Shown: positions 1 through 5,098, counted from the first letter of the stretch. The stretch is 5,238 nucleotides of DNA from Lysobacterales bacterium CG02_land_8_20_14_3_00_62_12 (GCA_002785585.1 PEUI01000225.1:1-5238); one strand, 5' to 3'. Notes: generated by a model not told the origin, from the letters alone. Program-made: numbers and translations.

Positions 1-803
1 CCATCGTCGAAGCCCTGCCGGATTTTCTCGGTGCCGCCGATGCCGATGTCGCCCGTTTGGCCAAACGCGAGTTCGACAAGCAAGATATCCGCATCCTGCT
101 CGCCGCCAAATGTTCGAAAGCCGAAATCAAGGGCGCCGAGGTGCACTTGAGTTACAGCGATAAATCCGGCGAGCAGACGCTGATCGTCGATCAGTTGTTG
201 GTCGCGGTCGGACGCCGCGCCCACAGCCAGGGATTGTTCGCCGAAAATACCGGCGTCAAACTCGATGAGCGCGGCCGGATTGCGGTCGATCAGCACAATT
301 GGACCGGCGTCGAAGGCGTCTGGGCCGTGGGCGATTGCGTGCGTGGTCCGATGTTGGCGCACAAAGGCTCCGAAGAAGGGATCGCCGTTGCCGAAATGAT
401 CGCTGGCAAACCCGGCCACGTGGATCTGGATCTGGTGCCCTGGGTGATCTACACCGAACCGGAAATCGCCTGGGTCGGCAAGACCGAAGTCGAGCTCAAA
501 GCGGCGGGCATCCCCTACCAGACCGGTTCGTTCCCGTTTGCCGCCATTGGCCGTGCGGTGGCGATGAATGAGACCGCCGGCATGGTCAAAGTGATTGCCC
601 ACGCCGAAACCGATCGCCTGCTCGGCGTCCACATGGTTGGCCCGGCGGTTTCCGAATTGATCCACGAGGCGGCAGTGGCGATGGCGTTTCACGGCTCGGC
701 CGAAGATCTGGCGCGCATTTGTCATGCCCACCCCACTTTGTCCGAAGCCGTGCATGAGGCAGCGCTGGCCCTCGCCAAGCGCGCTATCCACAAAACCAAC
801 TGA
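1..803 (+). CDS. lpdA: Dihydrolipoyl dehydrogenase (E3), C-terminal part
   Basis: E3 is the FAD-dependent cytoplasmic subunit that re-oxidises lipoyl-bound dihydrolipoamide with NAD+ in 2-oxoacid dehydrogenase complexes. The frame is open from the window edge (first whole codon at 3) and gives 266 residues, roughly the second half of a protein usually 470-600 residues long. Visible in order: the end of the NAD-binding domain (IVEALPDFLGAADAD); the FAD-contacting motif WAVGDC, with its Asp codon at 333-335, followed by MLAHKGSEEG; and the dimerisation domain with YTEPEIAWVG. Near the C-terminus HAHPTLSE carries the catalytic His (codon 729-731) and its Glu partner (744-746). The active-site disulfide lies in the missing N-terminal part. 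A TTG at 57 could be read as a start, but homology continues upstream of it, so it is internal. The stop codon abuts the ribosome site of the next gene. The family is certain; which complex it serves is not visible. Confidence 0.95.
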   Translation, partial: IVEALPDFLGAADADVARLAKREFDKQDIRILLAAKCSKAEIKGAEVHLSYSDKSGEQTLIVDQLLVAVGRRAHSQGLFAENTGVKLDERGRIAVDQHNWTGVEGVWAVGDCVRGPMLAHKGSEEGIAVAEMIAGKPGHVDLDLVPWVIYTEPEIAWVGKTEVELKAAGIPYQTGSFPFAAIGRAVAMNETAGMVKVIAHAETDRLLGVHMVGPAVSELIHEAAVAMAFHGSAEDLARICHAHPTLSEAVHEAALALAKRAIHKTN

Positions 804-811
804 GGTCCGAG

Positions 812-1210
812 ATGAAGGCATTTGCCAGGTTTTTACCGTTGCTGCTGCTGTTTCCCGCTCTGCTGTGGGCCGCCGAAGATTGCCCAATGGGCAAGCTGGA
901 AGTCAGCGGCAAGATCACTTCGGCCAATGCGCCGGTCGCCAACGCCCGGGTGGAGGTTCACTGGGACGAGACCCGCGCCGCCAATTTGTCCGCCAACACC
1001 AGCAGCGCTGCCGATGGCAGTTTTCGACTGACCTTCAGTTTTGAAACCGTGGCGGGGCGCAGCTTGCTCGGCAAAATCAAGTGTGGTTACCAGCCAGCCC
1101 GCGTGCAATTGCGGGTCGAGCATCCCGGCTTCGCTGGCGTGCAGCGCGATCTGGCGACCAAGAAACTGCCACAGCCGGTGGTCATTGAACTCAAGCCAAA
1201 GGCGCGTTGA
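812..1210 (+). CDS. Small predicted exported beta-sandwich protein (transthyretin/carboxypeptidase-regulatory-like)
   Basis: This 132-residue protein has an apparent Sec signal peptide: MKAFAR, then a hydrophobic run LPLLLLFPALLWA, with probable cleavage near residues 20-22. The mature part, about 110 residues, starts with EDCPMG and reads like a single beta-sandwich domain of the type that decorates secreted or periplasmic proteins: GKITSANAPVANARVEVHW, then a DGSF turn (residues 68-71), a Cys-Gly-Tyr at 91-93, and alternating strands to the end. Only two cysteines are present, Cys24 and Cys91, which could form a disulfide in the periplasm. Cys24 lacks a lipobox-like setting, so a lipoprotein is unlikely. 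A GAGG Shine-Dalgarno at 802-805 overlaps the lpdA stop, 6 nt before the ATG, which supports this start. It lies between two cytoplasmic metabolic genes with gaps of 8 and 3 nt, so co-transcription is likely. I do not recognise a specific function. The fold assignment is inference from sequence pattern. Confidence 0.8.
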   Translation: MKAFARFLPLLLLFPALLWAAEDCPMGKLEVSGKITSANAPVANARVEVHWDETRAANLSANTSSAADGSFRLTFSFETVAGRSLLGKIKCGYQPARVQLRVEHPGFAGVQRDLATKKLPQPVVIELKPKAR

Positions 1211-1213
1211 GCG

Positions 1214-2209
1214 ATGGTTCCGGAGGCTCCGTTTCGCGCTTTTCGCATCCATGCCGACGCCAAACCGTTTCGGGCCGGGATCGAGCAGATCAGCGCCGCG
1301 CCGTTGCAGGCTGGCGAACTGCTGATCAAGACCGCCTACAGCAGCGTCAACTTCAAGGATGCATTGGCCGGCACCGGCACCGGCAAGATTTTGCGCGTCC
1401 CGGTGCTGACCGGTGGCATCGACGCGGCCGGCCAGGTGGTGGCTTCGCGCGACCCCGGCTTCAAGGAAGGCGATGCGGTACTGGTCACCGGCAGTGGCCT
1501 GTCGGAAACGCGTGATGGTGGCTATGCCGACTATCTGCGGGTGCCGGCGGCGGTCACCGTTGCGCTACCTGCGGGTTTGAGCCTGCGCGAGGCGATGATC
1601 CTTGGCACCGCAGGATTCACCGCGGCGCTGGCGTTGTGGCAAATGGAAGCCAACGGGCAAACGCCCGATCAAGGCCCCATTGTGGTGACCGGGGCCAGCG
1701 GCGGCGTCGGCATGCTCGCCATTGATCTGCTGACCACGGCTGGCTATGAAGCCCACGCCATTACCGGCAAGCCGGAACAATTCGATGCCTTGATCGCGCT
1801 GGGTGCCCAACAGTGCATCAGCCGTAAAGACTTGTACTGGGGCCAGCGGCCACTGGAAACCAGCCGCTGGGCCGGCGCCATCGAGTGTGTCGGCGGTGAA
1901 ATGCTCTCCGGGCTGACGCGGGTCATTCACCCCTACGGCAACATCGCCTGCTGCGGCATGGCCGGCGGCGCCGAGCTGCACACCACGGTGATGCCGTTCA
2001 TTGTGCGTGGCCTGAGTGTGCTTGGCATCGCCTCGGCGAATACCGCCTATTGTGTTCGCCGCAGCCTTTGGGAGCGATTGGCGACCCGGTGGAAGCCGCG
2101 ACACCTGGAAACGATTTGCCGCAACGAAAAGAGTTTGGACGCATTGCCTCTGGTTTTTGATACGATGCTGTCCGGCGGATCGTTTGGCCGCACCTTGATC
2201 CGGCTTTGA
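1214..2209 (+). CDS. acuI: Acryloyl-CoA reductase, AcuI/YhdH-family quinone-oxidoreductase-like MDR
   Basis: A 331-residue cytoplasmic medium-chain dehydrogenase/reductase of the AcuI (E. coli YhdH) subfamily, close to the usual length of about 325. Characterised members use NADPH to reduce toxic acryloyl-CoA to propionyl-CoA. Motifs: SSVNFKDAL (43-51), PVLTGGIDAAG (63-73, family form PGIDxAG), GTAGFTA (131-137), the Rossmann nucleotide loop VVTGASGGVG (157-166), RPLE..RWAGAIECVGG (212-228), TTVMPFIVRG (257-266) and the C-terminal GRTLIRL. Cysteine and histidine ligands of zinc-type alcohol dehydrogenases are absent, as expected for this branch. The ATG lies 3 nt after the upstream stop with only a weak, distant AAAGG (1198-1202), suggesting translational coupling. 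Subfamily identity is strong. The substrate in this organism, and any link to the E3 gene in the same operon, are inferred. Confidence 0.9.
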   Translation: MVPEAPFRAFRIHADAKPFRAGIEQISAAPLQAGELLIKTAYSSVNFKDALAGTGTGKILRVPVLTGGIDAAGQVVASRDPGFKEGDAVLVTGSGLSETRDGGYADYLRVPAAVTVALPAGLSLREAMILGTAGFTAALALWQMEANGQTPDQGPIVVTGASGGVGMLAIDLLTTAGYEAHAITGKPEQFDALIALGAQQCISRKDLYWGQRPLETSRWAGAIECVGGEMLSGLTRVIHPYGNIACCGMAGGAELHTTVMPFIVRGLSVLGIASANTAYCVRRSLWERLATRWKPRHLETICRNEKSLDALPLVFDTMLSGGSFGRTLIRL

Positions 2210-2270
2210 GCCCATCCCTTGCTGCGGCGACGGCAACAATCCAACCAAGTCAGACTGAAGAGAGGCAAAC

Positions 2271-2636
2271 ATGGGGCGCATTCTAATCGTGGACGACTCA
2301 CCTTCGCAGATCGAGGCCTTGCGCCGCATCCTGCAGAAGCTGGGTCACGAAGTCATCACCGCCGAAGACGGTGTGCAGGGCATCGAGGTGGCGAAACGTG
2401 AATTGCCGGATCTGATCTTGATGGACGTGGTGATGCCCAATCTCAATGGCTTTCAAGCCACCCGCCAGATCAGCAAGGACCCCAAGACCAGCCATATTCC
2501 GGTGATCCTGGTGACCACCAAGGACCAGGAGACCGACAAGGTCTGGGGCATGCGTCAAGGCGCCAAAGCCTACGTCACCAAACCGGTGGTCGAGGCAGCG
2601 TTGCTGCAAACCATCAACGAGCTGCTACCGCAATAG
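2271..2636 (+). CDS. pilH: PilH-like single-domain response regulator (twitching motility)
   Basis: A 121-residue stand-alone receiver domain with no output domain. It has the full CheY set: acidic pair Asp8-Asp9 (IVDDS), phospho-acceptor Asp52 (LILMDVVMP), Thr82/Thr83 (LVTTKD), Tyr101 and Lys104 (YVTKP). The stretches NGFQATRQ (59-66) and TTKDQETDKVWG (82-93) are near-identical to Pseudomonas PilH as I recall it. That protein acts with the ChpA kinase in the type IV pilus chemosensory pathway and controls pilus retraction. A strong GAGAGG (2260-2265) sits 5 nt before the ATG. It follows acuI by 61 nt with no clear promoter or terminator between, so read-through is possible. Usually pilG, pilI, pilJ and chpA are neighbours; none is in this window, so this copy is an orphan here or a PilH-like paralog with another kinase. 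Confidence 0.88.
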   Translation: MGRILIVDDSPSQIEALRRILQKLGHEVITAEDGVQGIEVAKRELPDLILMDVVMPNLNGFQATRQISKDPKTSHIPVILVTTKDQETDKVWGMRQGAKAYVTKPVVEAALLQTINELLPQ

Positions 2637-2647
2637 TGCCGCCTGCG

Positions 2648-2679
2648 AGTAGGGCAACCCAATGATCGGTTGCCCTGCT
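2648..2679. terminator. Hairpin between convergent genes, possible two-way terminator
   Basis: AGGGCAACC (2651-2659) pairs perfectly with GGTTGCCCT (2668-2676). Three more pairs at the base, one of them G-U, give 12 pairs (2648-2659 with 2668-2679) around an 8-nt loop. It starts 12 nt after the pilH stop and includes part of the cbpA stop codon on the other strand. Neither side has a T-run, so it is not a classical intrinsic terminator. The role is inferred from its place between convergent genes. Confidence 0.55.
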
Positions 2680-3598
2680 AATGATGGCCGCGCGGATTGA
2701 AGTCGGCGAATAGTTTCCGCAACTGCTCGTAACCACGCCGCTCGGCTTCGCTGGAAGCCGGCGGTGTTTGTATTTCCAGCACCACGAATTGGTCGCCATG
2801 GGCTTGGTGCGCCGACCCAAAAGCGGGCAGGCCACGACCCTTCAATCGCAACTTTTTGCCGGACTGCGCCGCCGGCGGGATTTTCAGGCCGACCGCGCCA
2901 GCCAACGTCGGCACCTCGATTTCGGCACCCAGTGCCGCCTCCCAGGGGCTGATCGGCAATTTCAGCACGACGTTGCGCCCGTCCAGCACAAACTTGGGGT
3001 GCGGCGCAATCTCGATCTCCAACAACAAATCCCCAGGTCCGGCCGCGCCCGGCTCCCCCTGACCGCTCAAGCGAATGCTCTGGCCGGATTCCACGCCAGC
3101 CGGGATCTTCACGTCGAGGGCACGGGTGCTGCCGTGCTGATTCAATGAGACACGCTGCTTGCCGCCCGCGTAGGCGGTTTCCAGATCGATGCGCAGGCGT
3201 GCGCTGATATCCGCACCACGGCGTGAAGGGCCACGACGGGCGCCCGGGCGGCCCTGCGCATTGCCAAATAGCGACTCGAAAAAATCACTGAACCCAGCGG
3301 CGTGAGCGGCATCTGGATCGAAGCCTGGCGCCGCCCCCTGGGCCCAACCCGGCGGCGGCCGAAAATCGTCCCCAGCACGAAATCCATTGCGCTTGAGTTC
3401 GTCGTAAGCCTTGCGTTTGTCGGGATCGCGCAGGGCTTCGTAGGCTTCGTTGACGGCCTTGAAACGATCCTCGGCGTCTTTTTCCTTGCTGACATCCGGA
3501 TGATATTTGCGCGCCAGCCGCCGATACGCTGACTTGATCGCGTCGGCCTCTGCCGTCTCGGCAACGCCGAGCACTTCGTAGTAATCCTTGAATTTCAT
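2678..3598 (-). CDS. cbpA: Curved-DNA-binding protein / class B DnaJ-like co-chaperone
   Basis: A 306-residue cytoplasmic J-domain protein, the same length as E. coli CbpA. The J domain is at about residues 5-70: DYYEVLGV, then YRRLARKYHPDVS with the DnaK-activating HPD at 33-35, then KAVNEAYEALRDPDKRKAYDE. A Gly/Phe/Pro-rich linker with FSDFFESLFG (103-112) follows. Two DnaJ C-terminal beta domains run from about 130 to 280, with KIPAGVESGQSIRLSGQGEPG and LRLKGRGLPAFG as typical motifs. There are no cysteines, so the zinc-finger domain of true DnaJ is missing, which defines class B. Members stimulate DnaK and, in E. coli, bind curved DNA. The inhibitor gene cbpM, usually just downstream, is absent: the gene runs into the convergent pilH. 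The start has only a weak ribosome site (GTGGCGGA, just upstream). A sigma-32-like promoter and a leader hairpin lie upstream, and hsp20 is the next gene on the same strand. Confidence 0.93.
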   Translation of the reverse strand: MKFKDYYEVLGVAETAEADAIKSAYRRLARKYHPDVSKEKDAEDRFKAVNEAYEALRDPDKRKAYDELKRNGFRAGDDFRPPPGWAQGAAPGFDPDAAHAAGFSDFFESLFGNAQGRPGARRGPSRRGADISARLRIDLETAYAGGKQRVSLNQHGSTRALDVKIPAGVESGQSIRLSGQGEPGAAGPGDLLLEIEIAPHPKFVLDGRNVVLKLPISPWEAALGAEIEVPTLAGAVGLKIPPAAQSGKKLRLKGRGLPAFGSAHQAHGDQFVVLEIQTPPASSEAERRGYEQLRKLFADFNPRGHH

Positions 3599-3623
3599 CG
3601 TCCGCCACTCTAATGCCGGGGGA

Positions 3624-3649
3624 CCGCTGACGGACGCTTCCGTCAGCGG
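3624..3649. other. Perfect hairpin in the cbpA leader
   Basis: CCGCTGACGGA (3624-3634) and TCCGTCAGCGG (3639-3649) form a perfect 11-bp stem closed by the 4-nt loop CGCT. It lies 25 nt before the cbpA start, inside the predicted 5' leader, and does not cover the ribosome site. It could stabilise or regulate the mRNA, attenuate transcription, or be part of the repeat cluster upstream. The structure is seen directly; the role is inference. Confidence 0.6.
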
Positions 3650-3667
3650 CGGGCCGACTTACGATAG

Positions 3668-3696
3668 TACCGGGGCCAGTCGCAATACTGTTCAAT
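3668..3696 (-). promoter_or_regulatory. Possible heat-shock (sigma-32-like) promoter of cbpA
   Basis: On the minus strand, ATTGAAC (3696-3690) resembles the -35 CTTGAAA. After 14 nt, CCCCGGTA (3675-3668) keeps the CCCC core of the -10 CCCCATnT but not the AT. Spacing is right for sigma-32, while no acceptable sigma-70 pair fits. The predicted start near 3661 would give a leader of about 63 nt holding the 3624-3649 hairpin. The -10 region is itself a copy of the GTACCGGG arm of the neighbouring inverted repeat, which weakens the case. Confidence 0.4.
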
Positions 3697-3700
3697 TTAG

Positions 3701-3760
3701 CGTACCGGGTGCAACCCACCGTTCTGAAACGCCGAACCATGGTGGGTTGCCCCCGGTACG
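3701..3760. repeat. Long inverted repeat (REP-like palindrome)
   Basis: Positions 3701-3720 pair with 3741-3760 in 19 of 20 positions (the mismatch is T3710 with C3751), leaving a 20-nt loop. The inner arms are GCAACCCACC and GGTGGGTTGC; the outer arms are GTACCGGG and CCCGGTAC. A third copy, GTACCGGGG at 3667-3675, can pair perfectly over 9 bp with 3751-3759 and so compete with the main stem. Such palindromes between genes are typical of REP-type repetitive elements. Whether it recurs in this genome cannot be seen here. Confidence 0.7.
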
Positions 3761-3782
3761 GCCCGCGCCGAGTCGCTTAAGT

Positions 3783-3960
3783 CGTAGGTCGGATCAAGCG
3801 CCGCAGGCGCGAAGCGCTCTTCAACAGCGGAGCTGGTCATCCGACAAAACCGAAAATTGTCGCAGCGCCGGGATTGTCGGTTCCGGCGCTGCGCGCCTTG
3901 CGACGCCATGGATGGCGGAGTTAGAGCAATGCATGGAGCAATTGCCGGAACCGACCTACG
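3783..3960. repeat. Repeat-like unit with 10-bp inverted ends (GTAG-type REP pair or MITE-like)
   Basis: CGTAGGTCGG at 3783-3792 and its exact reverse complement CCGACCTACG at 3951-3960 bound a 178-bp unit without a credible gene. Each end reads inward as GTAGGTCGG. A GTAG tetranucleotide followed by a palindrome is known for REP elements spread by RAYT (TnpA-REP) transposases. Inside the left end, GTCGGAT (3788-3794) pairs with ATCCGAC (3839-3845), and AGCGC (3797-3801) with GCGCT (3814-3818). A further 11-bp stem is at 3861-3893. I see no transposase and no flanking target-site duplication. It could be a REP doublet (BIME), a small MITE, or unrelated palindromes. It fills most of the hsp20-cbpA spacer; from 3961 to 4014 nothing is evident. 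Confidence 0.5.
3861..3893 (-). terminator. Strong hairpin, possible terminator of hsp20
   Basis: CGCAGCGCCGG (3861-3871) pairs perfectly with CCGGCGCTGCG (3883-3893). One G-U and one A-U pair extend the stem, leaving a 7-nt loop. On the minus strand the stem is followed by ACAATTTTCGGTTTTG, a broken T-rich tail, so it could end hsp20 transcription about 120 nt past its stop. It also lies within the 3783-3960 repeat-like unit, so termination may be a side effect of that element. Confidence 0.45.
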
Positions 3961-4014
3961 CCCTTTGCGGACTTTGACGGAACCCTGCGGCACTTGCAGC
4001 CCTGTGCATCGACT

Positions 4015-4461
4015 TCACCCATTCACGGTGATCCGCCGCGGCGTCGATTCCGGTTTTTTGGGAATCACGATTTCCAACACGCCGTGCTTGCCACTGGCAC
4101 GAATCGCCTCGGCATCCGCGCTATCGGGCAGGGCGAACCGTCGGTGGAACAGTCCATGCGAGCGTTCGACCCGCGTGTACTTGTCGTTTTCGACGGTGGA
4201 TTCGGACTTGCGCTCGCCTTTGATCGAGAGCATGCCCTTGTCCATGTTGATTTCGATATCGTTGGGATCGACGCCGGGAATATCGCACTGGATAACGAAG
4301 CGTTTGGCCTCTTCCTTGACATCCACGCGCGGTGTCCACTGGCTGGTGACGACATTGCTTTGGTCATCCTCGGATTGGTTCCAGAACTTGTCGAAAGCCT
4401 GCTTCACGTCATCGGGTAGCGCGCGATTGAACAAGCCTGGGTTATAGCGAATCATGGTCAT
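4015..4461 (-). CDS. hsp20: Small heat-shock protein, Hsp20/alpha-crystallin family
   Basis: A 148-residue cytoplasmic holdase that binds unfolding proteins and passes them to DnaK/ClpB; oligomeric in characterised members. The N-terminal region (1-40) has the common start MIRYNPG. The alpha-crystallin domain spans about 42-137: WTPRVDVKEE, FVIQCDIPGVDPNDIEI, LSIKGERK, YTRVERSHGLFHRRFALP and the signature GVLEIVIPK (127-135). The C-terminal tail has the I-x-I/V anchor as ITV (144-146). Three starts are possible: GTG 4464, ATG 4461 and ATG 4455. The strong AAGGAG at 4473-4468 is 6 nt from ATG 4461, against 3 and 12 for the others, so 4461 is chosen. It is preceded by a good sigma-32-like promoter and followed on the same strand by cbpA 416 nt away, which fits a heat-shock cluster feeding DnaK. 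Confidence 0.95.
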   Translation of the reverse strand: MTMIRYNPGLFNRALPDDVKQAFDKFWNQSEDDQSNVVTSQWTPRVDVKEEAKRFVIQCDIPGVDPNDIEINMDKGMLSIKGERKSESTVENDKYTRVERSHGLFHRRFALPDSADAEAIRASGKHGVLEIVIPKKPESTPRRITVNG

Positions 4462-4467
4462 CACGAT

Positions 4468-4473
4468 CTCCTT
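4468..4473 (-). promoter_or_regulatory. Ribosome binding site of hsp20
   Basis: On the minus strand AAGGAG (4473-4468) is a near-perfect Shine-Dalgarno. Its 6-nt spacing to ATG 4461 selects that start over GTG 4464 and ATG 4455. Confidence 0.85.
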
Positions 4474-4480
4474 GGGTAAT

Positions 4481-4501
4481 GCGCGGCACTATCGCCAGCG
4501 C
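4481..4501 (-). other. Leader hairpin of hsp20 mRNA
   Basis: In the predicted 5' leader, GCGC (4501-4498) and GGC (4496-4494) pair with GCC (4487-4485) and GCGC (4484-4481) around a 6-nt loop, with a single bulged base at 4497. The stem ends 7 nt before the AAGGAG. Small heat-shock genes often carry RNA thermometers, but this stem leaves the ribosome site free and has no ROSE or fourU motif, so thermometer function is speculative. Confidence 0.4.
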
Positions 4502-4510
4502 TTGACCCCA

Positions 4511-4538
4511 AATTGCGGATGACCAAGGCGATTTCAAG
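4511..4538 (-). promoter_or_regulatory. Sigma-32 (RpoH)-type heat-shock promoter of hsp20
   Basis: On the minus strand CTTGAAA (4538-4532) matches the RpoH -35 consensus exactly. After 13 nt, CCGCAATT (4518-4511) matches 6 of 8 positions of CCCCATnT, counting the free position. Transcription would begin near 4504, giving a leader of about 43 nt. An 8-bp inverted repeat, GCGCTTGA (4498-4505) and TCAAGCGC (4534-4541), brackets the promoter and overlaps the -35. Confidence 0.65.
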
Positions 4539-4571
4539 CGCGCTGGTGATCGGATTCAGCGTCGATTTCGC

Positions 4572-4577
4572 TATCAT
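4572..4577 (+). promoter_or_regulatory. Possible -10 element of the peroxiredoxin promoter
   Basis: TATCAT matches 5 of 6 positions of the sigma-70 -10 consensus and would give a leader of about 32 nt. No convincing -35 lies 16-18 nt upstream, so an activator would be needed if this is used. The gene has its own AGGA at 4604-4607, 8 nt before ATG 4616. Confidence 0.35.
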
Positions 4578-4615
4578 GCGCGTTCGCCAATCCGGCGCTT
4601 ATCAGGATTCCACTT

Positions 4616-5095
4616 ATGACCATCAAGATCGGTGATCGGCTCCCCGCAGCCACCTTGAGCACCCTCAACAACGGCGTGCAGCCGTTGACCACGGCGGAGA
4701 TTTTCGATGGCAAGAAAGTCGTTTTGTTCGCCGTCCCCGGCGCTTTTACGCCGACTTGCTCAGCCAAACATTTACCAGGATATGTCGAGCATCTCGACGC
4801 CCTGAAAGCCAAAGGCATTGATCGTGTCGCCTGCGTAGCGGTCAACGATGCCTTCGTCATGGGCGCCTGGGCCAAAAGTCAGTCGGTACCCGAAGAGGTG
4901 CTGATGCTGGCCGACGGCAATGCCGCATTTACCCGACTGTTGGGGCTGGAACTCGACGCCACCGGCTTTGGCATGGGCATCCGCAGCAAGCGCTTTGCGT
5001 TGGTCGCCGACCATGGCGTAGTCACCCATTTGTTCGTCGAAGCCCCCGGCGAGTTCAAGGTGTCCTCGGCCGAGCACGTGTTGGCGGCACTCTGA
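4616..5095 (+). CDS. Peroxiredoxin 5 / PrxII-type thiol peroxidase
   Basis: A 159-residue cytoplasmic peroxidase of the Prx5 (plant PrxII-like) group, which reduces hydrogen peroxide and alkyl hydroperoxides. The active-site loop VPGAFTPTCS places Thr45 and the peroxidatic Cys48 in PxxxTxxC. Family stretches VNDAFVMGAWAK (77-87), the catalytic-Arg region GFGMGIRSKRFALV (Arg123) and the C-terminal VSSAEHVLAAL follow. The second cysteine, Cys73, sits where family members carry a non-resolving Cys. Serines occupy the C-terminal position of the human PRDX5 resolving cysteine, so recycling probably uses glutaredoxin/glutathione or thioredoxin, as in PrxII. No glutaredoxin domain is fused, unlike the Prx5-Grx hybrids of some bacteria. 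There is no signal peptide. It is divergent from hsp20 across 154 nt; no OxyR site was evident. Confidence 0.94.
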   Translation: MTIKIGDRLPAATLSTLNNGVQPLTTAEIFDGKKVVLFAVPGAFTPTCSAKHLPGYVEHLDALKAKGIDRVACVAVNDAFVMGAWAKSQSVPEEVLMLADGNAAFTRLLGLELDATGFGMGIRSKRFALVADHGVVTHLFVEAPGEFKVSSAEHVLAAL

Positions 5096-5098
5096 CTT

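Noticed and set aside
57..59. TTG as start of a 248-residue protein
   Set aside because: Homology to dihydrolipoyl dehydrogenase continues upstream to the window edge in the same frame, so this is an internal codon.
833..1252. 139-residue open frame antisense to the small exported protein
   Set aside because: The sense frame has a signal peptide, a ribosome site and operon spacing; the antisense frame has none of these.
2135..2247. Sigma-70 promoter for pilH (TGATACGAT at 2158-2166, or TTGCTG at 2219-2224)
   Set aside because: No acceptable -35/-10 pair at 16-18 nt spacing; matches are no better than chance.
1565..2329. 254-residue open frame antisense to acuI
   Set aside because: GC-rich shadow frame: it crosses the acuI-pilH junction, and both sense genes have clear family motifs.
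3588..3977. 129-residue open frame on the + strand
   Set aside because: It overlaps the cbpA start and runs through all the palindromes. The product has no family motif.
3697..3993. 98-residue open frame on the - strand between hsp20 and cbpA
   Set aside because: The product is a translation of the repeat elements, with no ribosome site and no domain pattern.
3985..3999. CTGC/GCAG hairpin as hsp20 terminator
   Set aside because: Only 4 bp and no T-run; the 3861-3893 stem is far better.
4462..4464. GTG start for hsp20
   Set aside because: Only 3 nt from AAGGAG; ATG 4461 has optimal 6-nt spacing.
4502..4530. TTGACC as -35 for the peroxiredoxin gene
   Set aside because: No -10-like hexamer at the right distance; the bases are explained by the inverted repeat around the hsp20 promoter.
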